From: Arthrobacter_M sp030063245
GTDB taxonomy: Bacteria; Actinomycetota; Actinomycetes; Actinomycetales; Micrococcaceae
Assembly (NCBI RefSeq): GCF_051131705.1
Contig: NZ_CP180316.1
Span: 3,596,001-3,660,000 of the forward strand
Reading direction: 5' to 3'
DNA: 64,000 bases
Positions 16,535-24,472 of the stretch are shown here, in pieces. The notes beneath the pieces are model-generated. The model saw only the letters and a list, made by a program, of their open reading frames with translations. It made no database searches and was not told the DNA's origin. The translations under genes and the position numbers were made by a program. How positions within the stretch are numbered: position 1 is the stretch's first letter; each line of letters starts with the position of its first letter.

Positions 16535-17373
16535 TCAGGGCTCTGATTCCACGAAGCCTGCGCTCTGTGTCGAAGGGCGCATAATCCCAAGCCCGGCAAA
16601 AAGGACGATCCCAATCCACATCAAGGGACCTAGCGTCGGAAGAACATTCGTTTCGCCTACGAGTATAAAGGCAGGTAAAAAAGCCAAGGCAGACTGGATA
16701 AAGCCACCGGCCCCGGAGTGCATCAGATTCTTTTTTCGCGAGGAGGCGGTTCCACTCGGCAAGGATATGAGAAGCTCCAGGGCGTCGAAGCCGGAAGCGC
16801 CGGGGCTGTTGAAGAAATCGACTGCGTTCCGATTGCATGCGCTGTACCTGCCCGTCGGGTCGTAGATCGAGGTGATAGCATCCCTTGGGGTAAACCTCCC
16901 GCCGCCGTTGAGTGCGCCGTTGATGGCAGCCGCCCGCCCCTCCGCCCACCGGGTGTAGGCGTGTTCGAGCGCCGTCTCCTGATCAACCTACACATCCAGG
17001 AGAGTCACTCTGCTGTAGTCGTTCAGTTCGAGCAGTGAAAAATAGCGGGACGGAAGCCCGCTCCAGGACAGGGTCCCCTCAATTACTACGTTGTCCCGGG
17101 CCTCGAGGCAGCGTTCGGTCAGGCGGTCAGCGAGGTACACGGACTCGTTGTGGACTAGGGATGACACTTCTTTGGGCATGAGTGGTACCCGTCCTCTAGA
17201 TGCTGCGCGAAAGATTTAATCAAAGGTGCCGTCCTGAACGGCGGCATTCAGGAGCTTGAGCTTGATCGCGTCGGCGTCGATGATCCGCCATCCCGGACCG
17301 CCAAGTTCCAGTTTCCGCAGGAGCGTCGACTTGCCGGCTCCCGGTGGGGCCGCCGCGGGACTGTGTCTTCCAC
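16535..17373 (-). pseudogene. decayed zeta-type toxin (P-loop kinase)
   Basis: Reading the minus strand from GTG 17373: a frameshift within the first codons, then PPGAGKSTLLRKLELGG (Walker A), WRIIDADAIKLKLLNAAVQD (zeta-type catalytic Asp), TAA at 17217-17219, then MPKEVSSLVHNESVYLADRL and DNVVIEGTLSWSGLPSRYFS (Walker-B-like strand), TAG at 16988-16990, and EHAYTRWAEGRAAAINGALN to the end. All segments after the first shift are in one frame, so two nonsense mutations and one frameshift have killed it. The last 50 residues, with two hydrophobic stretches, may be a different fused fragment. The gene starts directly after an antitoxin-like frame. Confidence 0.72.
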
Positions 17374-17699
17374 CTATGCGGCCGTCGGGTGGACGGCCTG
17401 CAAGATCGCCTCGTAGTCTTCCATGTCGATCAGATCCCGATGAACGGCGTCGGTGATGTCATCCAGCTCCCGCCAGTCAGGGCACCGAGCGGATTGCCTG
17501 GTTCAGCGCCTGCAGAGAAGGTGTAAGGCCACGTCTTCAGCTGCTGCATCATTGCGTCGTGGCTGATGCGTTGTGCATGGAAATCAAGGATGACCTCACG
17601 CGGCGTCCGCTTGAGCATGTCCGGGAAGTTCTCAATCTTCCGCAGGATCCGGTGGACCTCCGGCTGGGAGATGGAGAGCCGGCGGGCGACGGACGAAGC
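17374..17699 (-). pseudogene. decayed helix-turn-helix antitoxin of the zeta-type pair
   Basis: The minus strand reads SSVARRLSISQPEVHRILRK, an HTH domain, then RTPREVILDFHAQRISHDAM and KTWPYTFSAGAEPGNPLGAL. A one-base shift near 17485 moves to DWRELDDITDAVHRDLIDM, DYEAILQAVHPTAA and stop at 17374. The N-terminus is lost (TGA just upstream, no start). The next codon begins the toxin, so the pair was an antitoxin-toxin operon with no gap. Confidence 0.65.
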
Positions 17700-17756
17700 T
17701 CATCGACAGAGGTAGACAGGCCACGGAAACAACGAAGAATTAGGATCCGGAGACGT

Positions 17757-18086
17757 TCAGCATGATAGCGGACCCCCGGACGAAATCTTCGAATTTGTAC
17801 CAGGAAATGATCTAGGGCGATGTCGCCAAGAAGGCCCCCTGCGAACGGGTGCTCTCGGGCCGTGGCGATCCGTCACGACTCGGTGAGCAATCGTGGTCGA
17901 CACCCATCCGATGCAGTAGTCAGCAAAGATCAACAGGAACGGCTGCACACCCGCAGGACCGCGGATCGTCCGTACGAGCGTCAGAACAACCGCCCAGGCG
18001 ATGGCCAGGCCGATGCTGTAATACCCATTGGTCCTGAACCGGTTCATAGCTGCATCCATTCCGCTTTCGAGGCCCGCTGATCTCAT
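17757..18086 (-). CDS. small membrane protein of unknown function
   Basis: From ATG 18086, or the inner ATG 18059, the frame reads MDAAMNRFRTNGYYSIGLAI, two hydrophobic segments (SIGLAIAWAVVLTLVRT and VQPFLLIFADYCIGWVS), then an arginine/proline-rich tail that looks out of frame after about residue 75. The first part has good coding character; the tail suggests a frameshift near 17880. No catalytic motif is visible. It may be the last decayed gene of the broken region. Confidence 0.45.
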   Translation of the reverse strand: MRSAGLESGMDAAMNRFRTNGYYSIGLAIAWAVVLTLVRTIRGPAGVQPFLLIFADYCIGWVSTTIAHRVVTDRHGPRAPVRRGPSWRHRPRSFPGTNSKISSGGPLSC

Positions 18087-18222
18087 GGTCCCGCGCTGAT
18101 GCGAGTGGCGACAAGGCCCCAGGGTGTCTTCGCCCTTCCCTGTGAATGTGGTTTGACAACAAGCAGCCACGCCAACGTGGCGGGCGCCGGTCCTGGCCGG
18201 CGCAACGGCATAGGGTTGAACT

Positions 18223-18951
18223 GTGAGCAAATCAGAAGTGCCCGTAATAGTTGACGTGATCCTTCCCTGCCTTGACGAGCGGGACGCCCTGCCGTGGGTG
18301 TTGTCCCGGCTGCCGCAGGGGTACCGGGCCATCGTTGTGGACAACGGCTCAACCGACGGATCGGCGGACGTCGCCGCCGAGCTGGGGGCGATGGTGATTC
18401 GTGAACCGGTCCGAGGTTTCGGCTCTGCAGCCCATGCCGGGCTGCGGGCAGCAACGGCGGATTACGTGGCTTTCTGCGATTGCGATGGTTCCATGGATCC
18501 GGCCGCGTTGCCCGGGCTGATGGCCCTGGTTCTGGACGGAACTGCCGATCTGGTGATGGGCAGCCGGCGGCCAAAGCGCCGATCCTGGCCACTGCACGCC
18601 CGGATAGCCAATCTGGTGTTGGCCTGGCGTCTGCGCCGACTCACCGGAGAAAAAGTGACTGATCTGGGCCCGATGCGCTGTGCAGGCCGCGAGGCCCTTC
18701 TCTCGCTGAATCTGCTGGACCGGCGCAGTGGCTATCCGTTGGAAATGTTCCTCAAGGCCAGCCAGCGCCATTGGAGGATCAGCGAGCTGCCGATCAACTA
18801 CTCGCCGCGGACGGGTAAGTCCAAGGTCACCGGAACGGTCCGAGGTACCCTGACAGCTGTTATGGACATGTCCGCCCAGCTGCGAAGCGCCCGGCTTCTC
18901 AGTTCGGCGGCACCCGTCCAAAGTGTCCGCGGGAACGAAGAAGAGGAGTGA
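18223..18951 (+). CDS. family 2 glycosyltransferase
   Basis: The 242-aa GT-A fold enzyme contains VDVILPCLDERDALPWVL, VVDNGSTDGSADVAAELGA and the metal-binding acidic motif FCDCDGSMDP at about residues 84-93. Such proteins transfer a sugar from a nucleotide or lipid-phosphate donor, often to polyprenyl phosphate; no C-terminal membrane helices are present, so it is probably cytosolic. The GTG at 18223 is the only good start. The stop overlaps the next start by 4 bases, so it is translationally coupled to the DUF2064 gene. The downstream cluster suggests a shared pathway. Confidence 0.87.
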   Translation: MSKSEVPVIVDVILPCLDERDALPWVLSRLPQGYRAIVVDNGSTDGSADVAAELGAMVIREPVRGFGSAAHAGLRAATADYVAFCDCDGSMDPAALPGLMALVLDGTADLVMGSRRPKRRSWPLHARIANLVLAWRLRRLTGEKVTDLGPMRCAGREALLSLNLLDRRSGYPLEMFLKASQRHWRISELPINYSPRTGKSKVTGTVRGTLTAVMDMSAQLRSARLLSSAAPVQSVRGNEEEE

Positions 18952-19613
18952 TACGTGAAATTAATCTGACCATTGCAGTCATCGCCAAAGAGTGCCTCCC
19001 CGGCAAGGTCAAGACCCGTCTGTGTCCGCCTCTGACGGCGGAACAGGCAGCCAGCATTGCCCGGGCCAGCCTGAGCCAGACGCTTCAAACAGTCCGGGGA
19101 GTCCCCTCAGCCGAACGGCTGCTGGTACTGGACGGACGCCCGCAAGCACGGGATTCCGTCGGATTCCGGGTGGTCCCGCAGGCGGACGGTGGCCTGGATC
19201 AGCGGCTGGCCGCGATCTGCGACGATGCCGTGGGACCGCTGTTGATCATCGGCATGGACACCCCCCAGCTGACCCGGTTCCATCTGCAGGGGCTGCTCGA
19301 AGATTGGTCCACGGGGGCGCCCGTGCACGACGCTTGGCTGGGCTTGGCGGCTGATGGCGGATTCTGGGCCCTGGCCATGCGTGAGCCCCGGGGCGACCTC
19401 ATCCGGGGCGTTCCGATGTCCACCGCCAGCACGGGTACCGTACAGCTCGCCCGGTTGACTGCCGCCGGGCTCAGCGTCGGCCTTCTGCCTTGTCTTCAGG
19501 ACGTGGACACTTTCCCCGATGCGGTCGAGGTCGCGGCCCAAGCGGCTGGGACCTCGTTCGCTGCCGCCGTCGGATTCGTGGCCGATAACGTACTGGCGGG
19601 CGGGCGGTCATGA
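18948..19613 (+). CDS. DUF2064 protein (CofC/glycosyltransferase-like)
   Basis: The 221-aa product matches the DUF2064/TIGR04282 type: LTIAVIAKECLPGKVKTRL (nucleotide-binding loop with K-x-x-TRL), LLIIGMDTPQL near residues 98-108 and LGLAADGGFWALAM, then GVPMSTASTG. These are the landmarks of nucleotidyltransferase-fold proteins related to CofC. Members occur beside GT2 proteins, as here. GTG start with GAGGAG just upstream, overlapping the previous stop. Exact substrate unknown. Confidence 0.82.
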   Translation: MIREINLTIAVIAKECLPGKVKTRLCPPLTAEQAASIARASLSQTLQTVRGVPSAERLLVLDGRPQARDSVGFRVVPQADGGLDQRLAAICDDAVGPLLIIGMDTPQLTRFHLQGLLEDWSTGAPVHDAWLGLAADGGFWALAMREPRGDLIRGVPMSTASTGTVQLARLTAAGLSVGLLPCLQDVDTFPDAVEVAAQAAGTSFAAAVGFVADNVLAGGRS

Positions 19614-20368
19614 GCCAGGCGACGCTCGCCCACAGCCTCCGCCCCGCCGCCGGCTACCCGGGGGGTCCGGCAGAACATACCGGCACGATGCCGCATTTCG
19701 GGCAAGGCTCGGCCGAGCCGTACGCCCGAGCGTTGGATCAGGGTAAGGGATCGCTGACGCTGTGGCCGTTGAACCCCGGCGACGGGCTGGAACCTGTTGT
19801 TTTCAACGTGCACAGCTGGTGCGCGCCCGCCACGGCGCTGGAGCGCGCCCTGTTGGGCAGCCTCGACGGGCCCCTGCTGGACATCGGCTGCGGCCCGGGC
19901 CGGCTCCTGGCCGCGTCCCAGTCGCTGGGGATAACCGCACTCGGGCTGGACACCAGCGCCCCGGCAGTTCATCGCGCCCTCAACCGGGGAACACGGGCTG
20001 TACGGCAGTCGGTCTTTGCTCCCGTCCCGCACGCCGGCCGGTGGAGCGCGGGGTTGCTGCTGGACGGAAATATCGGCATCGGCGGGGACGTCAGCGCCCT
20101 GCTGCGCCGCTGCGGACAGATTTTGGCCGCGGACGGAACCCTGCTGGTGGAGACCGATGCGAATGACAGCGTTGACGCAGCCTTCCACGCTGTAATGGAG
20201 GACGACGACGCGAACTTCAGCGAACCGTTCCGCTGGGCCCGTGCCGGTCTCACGTCCCTGACGGCGAAGGCTGAGTCCAGCGGTTGGCAGGTAACGACAA
20301 CCCAGCGGATTCAGGGACGGGTTTTCTGCCGCCTGAACCGTCGCCCGGTTCGCCGTTCCAGCAGGTAG
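19610..20368 (+). CDS. class I SAM-dependent methyltransferase
   Basis: The 252-aa product contains motif I LLDIGCGPGRLLAASQSLG at about residues 88-106 and ALGLDTS for the SAM ribose. LLLDGNIGIGGD stands in place of the usual post-I strand, and AADGTLLVETDAND follows as motif III. ATG 19610 overlaps the DUF2064 stop (ATGA). Third gene of the coupled GT2-DUF2064-methyltransferase unit; target unknown, possibly the small molecule or sugar made by the neighbours. Converges with the membrane protein on the opposite strand, overlapping by about 58 bases. Confidence 0.85.
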   Translation: MSQATLAHSLRPAAGYPGGPAEHTGTMPHFGQGSAEPYARALDQGKGSLTLWPLNPGDGLEPVVFNVHSWCAPATALERALLGSLDGPLLDIGCGPGRLLAASQSLGITALGLDTSAPAVHRALNRGTRAVRQSVFAPVPHAGRWSAGLLLDGNIGIGGDVSALLRRCGQILAADGTLLVETDANDSVDAAFHAVMEDDDANFSEPFRWARAGLTSLTAKAESSGWQVTTTQRIQGRVFCRLNRRPVRRSSR

Positions 20369-20814
20369 ATCACGGCAGCGGCGGCGATGGCGAGCGCCAG
20401 CCAGAGCCAGGCAAGATGGGCAGCGTAGTCCGCTTCCAGCACGCTGGTGTTCCGGGCCACGGATTGGGCCCGGACCAGCGTGACCGTCAGCAGAGTCAGC
20501 ACCGCACCGGTCATGAGCGCGCTCCGCAGGACGGCAGCCGAGGAGCTCCCCAGCCCGAAGGTGAATCGGTTCAGGGCGGCACCTACCAAGCTGGTCAGTG
20601 GGACCAGGAGCCCGTCATGGAGCAGTACCGCGCAGGCCAGCCAGAACAGCAGGCCCACCAGCTGGGCCACGCCCAGCTGCGAGGGCAGGCCTAGGAGCCC
20701 ATAGGCGGCAATGCCCGCACCCACCAGTCCCAGGACCAGGCGGATCACATGAAGGCCGGTTCCGGTCTTCGGGTTCGGTACCGCGGGCGTGGATTGTTGT
20801 ACCGGCGTGCTCAC
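20311..20814 (-). CDS. four-helix membrane protein
   Basis: The 167-aa product has hydrophobic segments at about residues 23-43, 50-68, 95-112 and 132-150 and an arginine-rich C-terminus (LERRTGRRFRRQ). The GTG start overlaps the stop of the upstream oxidoreductase gene (GTGA), so it is co-translated and may serve as its membrane partner. No heme or metal motif is obvious. The 3' end overlaps the convergent methyltransferase gene. Confidence 0.75.
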   Translation of the reverse strand: MSTPVQQSTPAVPNPKTGTGLHVIRLVLGLVGAGIAAYGLLGLPSQLGVAQLVGLLFWLACAVLLHDGLLVPLTSLVGAALNRFTFGLGSSSAAVLRSALMTGAVLTLLTVTLVRAQSVARNTSVLEADYAAHLAWLWLALAIAAAAVIYLLERRTGRRFRRQKTRP

Positions 20815-22010
20815 AATATCTCCAGACTCTGCAGCCATTTGGTCTGCAGGACGCCCGGGCGGCCCGGGGCAATAATCCGTGCCGGATAGCCATGGTCCAG
20901 CTCCAGCACCCCGCCGTTGAGCTCCAGGGCCACCAGCGTCTGTTCGTCCGCCGTATACACGGCGGGCATGCTCATAAAACGGTAGGCGCCCTCTGGTTCC
21001 AGGCTTGTCACCAGCAGATCCGATTCCGGCGCCGCCCCCATGGCCTGCACCAGGTCCCGGATGCGAACACCCCGCCACCGCACGGTTTGGCTCCACCCCT
21101 CGACGCACGCTATCGGGAGGTCATGCTCCGCCTGCGGCAGGGCGCCCAGCTCTCCCAAGGTGTAGCTGCGGCTCTGCCCGCGGTAACTGATGTTCAGCTT
21201 CCAGCCGGGATTCTGCGCCAGCGGACCAACCTTGGCATCGGCTGCCGTGCGGTTCACCGGAACGCCCTGCGGACCCGTACCCATCTTCCGTGGAGCGAAG
21301 AAGTTGGCCGGTGAAAGCCAGGCGAAGGACTGGCCGGCGGTGCCGAGCACCACCGCACCCGTGGTCACGCCTACCGCTGCCAGAAAGCCGCGCCGGGACC
21401 AGCGCCCGGCCACGGCCGGGGGCTGACGTCCGCCCGGGCCCGCCGCCGTCGTCATCACTTCTGCCGCCGTCGTCACTTCTGCTTCCCGGGGCCGCCGTGC
21501 CCGCCGCCAGTGTCCGGCGATCAGCGGAAGCTTGACGGCGATGTGCAGCAGCAGCGATCCCCAGACCACCCAGGACAGCCAGTAGTGCGTCTCGCGGAAC
21601 GGGAAGGGCCACGGGTACCACTTGTAGGTGTTGATCAGCCCCGTCACCACCTGGACCAGCGACGACGCGACAAGCAGGGCAATGGACCCGCGCTCCAAGG
21701 CGTGGACCACGGAACGCACCGGAGGCCATTTGAGCAGTTCCGGGTAGACGGACCACAGTTTGGCCAGCAGCAGCGGGATGGAGGCGATTCCGGAGGTGAT
21801 GTGCAGCCCCTGGGTCAGCTGGTAAATCCCGACCGGCCGGGTGGGGAACAACATCCAGGACGGCGGGTTCTGCAAGCCGTGACTGAACAGGCCTGTAGCG
21901 AAGCACACCGTGAAACAGATCCCCAGCCACCGGCCCAGCACCACGGTCAGCCTGGTACTGCGCACCGGGGAGGCGAATTTGGCAGCGAGCGCATCGGTAA
22001 GCCTGTTCAT
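20811..22010 (-). CDS. membrane-anchored molybdopterin-dependent oxidoreductase
   Basis: The 399-aa fusion has an N-terminal part with four to five transmembrane helices and histidines (GLFSHGLQNPPSWMLF, GLHITSGIASIPLLLAKL, FRETHYWLSWVVWGSLLLHI) that recalls b561-type heme membrane domains. An internal SRRGFLAAVGV Tat-like segment follows near residue 211, then an oxidoreductase molybdopterin-binding domain. The cysteine in LPIACVEGWSQTVRWRGVRI is positioned like the Mo ligand of YedY/sulfite-oxidase-fold proteins. The catalytic domain is probably outside the membrane, passing electrons to the heme helices. It is divergent from the GT87 gene (108 bases). Confidence 0.83.
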   Translation of the reverse strand: MNRLTDALAAKFASPVRSTRLTVVLGRWLGICFTVCFATGLFSHGLQNPPSWMLFPTRPVGIYQLTQGLHITSGIASIPLLLAKLWSVYPELLKWPPVRSVVHALERGSIALLVASSLVQVVTGLINTYKWYPWPFPFRETHYWLSWVVWGSLLLHIAVKLPLIAGHWRRARRPREAEVTTAAEVMTTAAGPGGRQPPAVAGRWSRRGFLAAVGVTTGAVVLGTAGQSFAWLSPANFFAPRKMGTGPQGVPVNRTAADAKVGPLAQNPGWKLNISYRGQSRSYTLGELGALPQAEHDLPIACVEGWSQTVRWRGVRIRDLVQAMGAAPESDLLVTSLEPEGAYRFMSMPAVYTADEQTLVALELNGGVLELDHGYPARIIAPGRPGVLQTKWLQSLEIL

Positions 22011-22118
22011 GCGGGGGTTCTCACTACCGATCGGTGGAAGGACAAGTCTGCTCGTACCCGAAACGCACGAGACGCCAGATTGGTGCCCGATTCCCGGCGG
22101 ATAGGGCAGGATCGAAGG

Positions 22119-23603
22119 GTGGATGCACCCAAGAACACACTAGACGACGGCGGCGCCGGGCGCCCAAAAGCGGCGCCGGTGCTGGCGCTGCTGCTTTTGC
22201 TGATGGCGGCCGTCTTATGGTGGACGGTGCAGCCGCACAACCCTTTTCCGTTGGCAGTGCTGGCCGGCAACCTCGTTTCCTGGCTGCTGCTGGCAGCCGC
22301 CGTACGGGCACTGCGCCGGATCCGGCCCGCCAGGACCAAACCCATGACTGTCGGCGCCGTCGTTATTGCCGGTTCCCTGCTCCTGGGCCTGGCCGCACTG
22401 AGCGCGCCGCCGGCCACCAGCAACGATTCGGCCCGCTACGCGTGGGACGGCATCGTACAGAACGCAGGGATCTCTCCCTACGCGCACGTGCCCCTGGACG
22501 AGTCCCTGGTTGTGCTTCGTCCCTCGTGGCTGTTCGCTCCCGGCACCGCCGCGGCGAAGGGCGAAACCCGCTGCGCGCCGGATCTGTTTGCCACCGCCCC
22601 GGTTCCCACCCGCGGATCACCGTCCGGGGAACCGCTGTGCACCGCCATCAACCGGCCCAACGTGCCGACCATTTACCCGCCGACGGCGGAACTGTACTTT
22701 CTCGGCATCAGGCTCGCGGTGCCAGATGCCGTGGGCTACCTGGCGTTCCAGGTCGGCGGGCTGCTGGTGAGTTTGGCCGTGACGCTCCTGCTGCTGGCGG
22801 CCCTCCCCCGTCTTGGGCTGCCGCGCTATGTGGCGGCTGTGTGGGCCTGGAGCCCATTGGTGCTGATCGAAGGGGTCAACAATGCCCATGTCGATCTGCT
22901 CGGCGGGGCCCTGCTGCTCGCGTCCGGGCTGCTGCTGACCGCGGGAAAGACGGTTAAACCGTTGCGCTCCGGAGCGATGTTCGGTGCAGCGGTGGCCACC
23001 AAACTCATTCCCGCCATTGCAGCCCCGGCGCTGCTGTTCCGGCGGCCGGTCAGGTTCATCGGTGCGGCGCTGGCCACCTTCGCCCTGCTGTATACACCGT
23101 ATGTGCTGACGGCGGGCTGGAGCGTCATCGGCTTTCTTCCCGGGTATCTCAAGGAAGAGGGCTACAGCGACCAGATTGGCATCCGCTTCGCGCTGGCCCA
23201 ATTCGTCTCCGGCGGACCCTGGCCGATGCTGCTCAGCGCGGCGGCGCTGCTGGCGCTGGCGCTGACGGTGCTGCGCAGGACGACGGCGCACAACGTGTGG
23301 GAACAGCAGACGCAGATGATCGGGCTGGCCTTGCTGATCATCAGCCCGAACTATCCCTGGTATGCCCTCATGCTGTTGCCCTTCGTCATTCTGAGCAGGT
23401 ACTGGGAGTACATCGGCGTCATGATCGCGCTGAACATCATCTACCTGCTGCCGGGGGATCCGGTGTTCAGCGGCCCCGTCAACCGCGGCAGCCTTGCCGC
23501 CGCGGCCGCGGCCATCGCCGTGGGCGCCTGGCGCCGCCGTCTGGCATCCCACCTGGACTGTGCCCGCCATGGCCTGGAGACTACGCCCGAGATGGCAGGA
23601 TAG
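22119..23603 (+). CDS. polytopic glycosyltransferase (GT87/mannosyltransferase type)
   Basis: The 494-aa integral membrane protein has about 10-12 helices. The large first periplasmic loop contains SARYAWDGIVQNAGISPYAH and the NRPNVPTIYPPTAELYFLGI motif; this D/YPP pattern is typical of GT-C enzymes using polyprenyl-phosphate-linked sugars. The late SPNYPWYALMLLPF segment is also family-typical. GTG 22119 is chosen because it starts just before the first helix; the open frame extends 600 bases upstream antisense to the oxidoreductase. Likely partner of the GT2 enzyme, which could make the lipid-linked donor. Confidence 0.82.
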   Translation: MDAPKNTLDDGGAGRPKAAPVLALLLLLMAAVLWWTVQPHNPFPLAVLAGNLVSWLLLAAAVRALRRIRPARTKPMTVGAVVIAGSLLLGLAALSAPPATSNDSARYAWDGIVQNAGISPYAHVPLDESLVVLRPSWLFAPGTAAAKGETRCAPDLFATAPVPTRGSPSGEPLCTAINRPNVPTIYPPTAELYFLGIRLAVPDAVGYLAFQVGGLLVSLAVTLLLLAALPRLGLPRYVAAVWAWSPLVLIEGVNNAHVDLLGGALLLASGLLLTAGKTVKPLRSGAMFGAAVATKLIPAIAAPALLFRRPVRFIGAALATFALLYTPYVLTAGWSVIGFLPGYLKEEGYSDQIGIRFALAQFVSGGPWPMLLSAAALLALALTVLRRTTAHNVWEQQTQMIGLALLIISPNYPWYALMLLPFVILSRYWEYIGVMIALNIIYLLPGDPVFSGPVNRGSLAAAAAAIAVGAWRRRLASHLDCARHGLETTPEMAG

Positions 23604-23608
23604 ACGCT

Positions 23609-24472
23609 ATGCAACTACAGGACCACGGCCTCGCTCCGGCGCGTATCGGCATTATCGGCGGCTCGGGGACGGCGCGTCTCCTCGGGGCCCAGGTGCTGGA
23701 CGTCATCACGCCCGATACCCCCTACGGTCCCACTTCCGGCCCCGTCACGCTGGCCTCGGTGGCGGGGCGGCCCGTCGCTTTCCTCGCCCGGCACGGTGCC
23801 GGCCATTCGCTGCCGCCGCAACAGATCAACTACCGGGCCAACCTTTGGGCGCTCAAAAAACTGGGCGCGGAAGCAATCATTTCGTCCTCGGCGGTGGGTG
23901 GGCTGCGCCCTGGTTATGCCCCGGAAACCTTTGTCCTCACCGATCAGCTGATCGACCGGACCGGCGGCCGGCGGGACACCTATTTCGACGGCGTGCTGCC
24001 GACCGGCGTGCGCCACCTGCCGGCCGCCGACCCGTTCTGCGGCACGCTCCGCGGGCATCTGCGCGACGCGCTGCTGGCGCGTGGCCTGCAGTTCCGCGAC
24101 GCGGGCACCGTGGTCGTCATCAACGGGCCGCGTTTTTCGACCCGGGCCGAATCCGCCTGGTATGTTTCCGGCGGTGCGGACATCATCAGCATGACCCAGT
24201 ATCCGGAACCCGTGTTGGCGGCCGAGCTCAACATGGGCTTCGCGAACCTCGCCTACGTCACCGACTCCGACACCGGCCACGATGGTTCGGCTCCGGTCAC
24301 GGCCGAGGCTGTCTTTGACCGTCTGACGAGCGCCCAGCCGCACATTTTCGCGGTCCTCGAAGCGGCAGTCGGCAGCTTTGCTGACGGCTACCGTGCTCCG
24401 CAGCTGATGGATGCTGAGGCGGTCCGGATCATCATGGAACAGCCGGTTCTCAGCCCGGCGGCCAGCCGATGA
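23609..24472 (+). CDS. MTA phosphorylase / purine nucleoside phosphorylase family
   Basis: The 287-aa product begins with IGIIGGSGTARLL (phosphate loop), followed by FLARHGAGHSLPPQQINYRA (RHG/INYRAN motif), SSSAVGGLRP and GPRFSTRAES. SMTQYPEPVLAAELN (the MT-xx-PE-x-x-LAxE signature) and VTDSDTGHDG in the base-binding region complete the pattern. The family cleaves 5'-methylthioadenosine or related nucleosides with phosphate. Its position between glycosyltransferase and epimerase genes hints at a substrate other than ordinary MTA. Starts 5 bases after the GT87 stop and overlaps the epimerase start (ATGA). Confidence 0.87.
   Translation: MQLQDHGLAPARIGIIGGSGTARLLGAQVLDVITPDTPYGPTSGPVTLASVAGRPVAFLARHGAGHSLPPQQINYRANLWALKKLGAEAIISSSAVGGLRPGYAPETFVLTDQLIDRTGGRRDTYFDGVLPTGVRHLPAADPFCGTLRGHLRDALLARGLQFRDAGTVVVINGPRFSTRAESAWYVSGGADIISMTQYPEPVLAAELNMGFANLAYVTDSDTGHDGSAPVTAEAVFDRLTSAQPHIFAVLEAAVGSFADGYRAPQLMDAEAVRIIMEQPVLSPAASR

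Noticed and set aside
21510..22118. Long N-terminal extension of the GT87-like gene
   Set aside because: It is antisense to the molybdopterin oxidoreductase, glutamine/arginine-rich and unlike the family; the GTG at 22119 directly precedes the first membrane helix.
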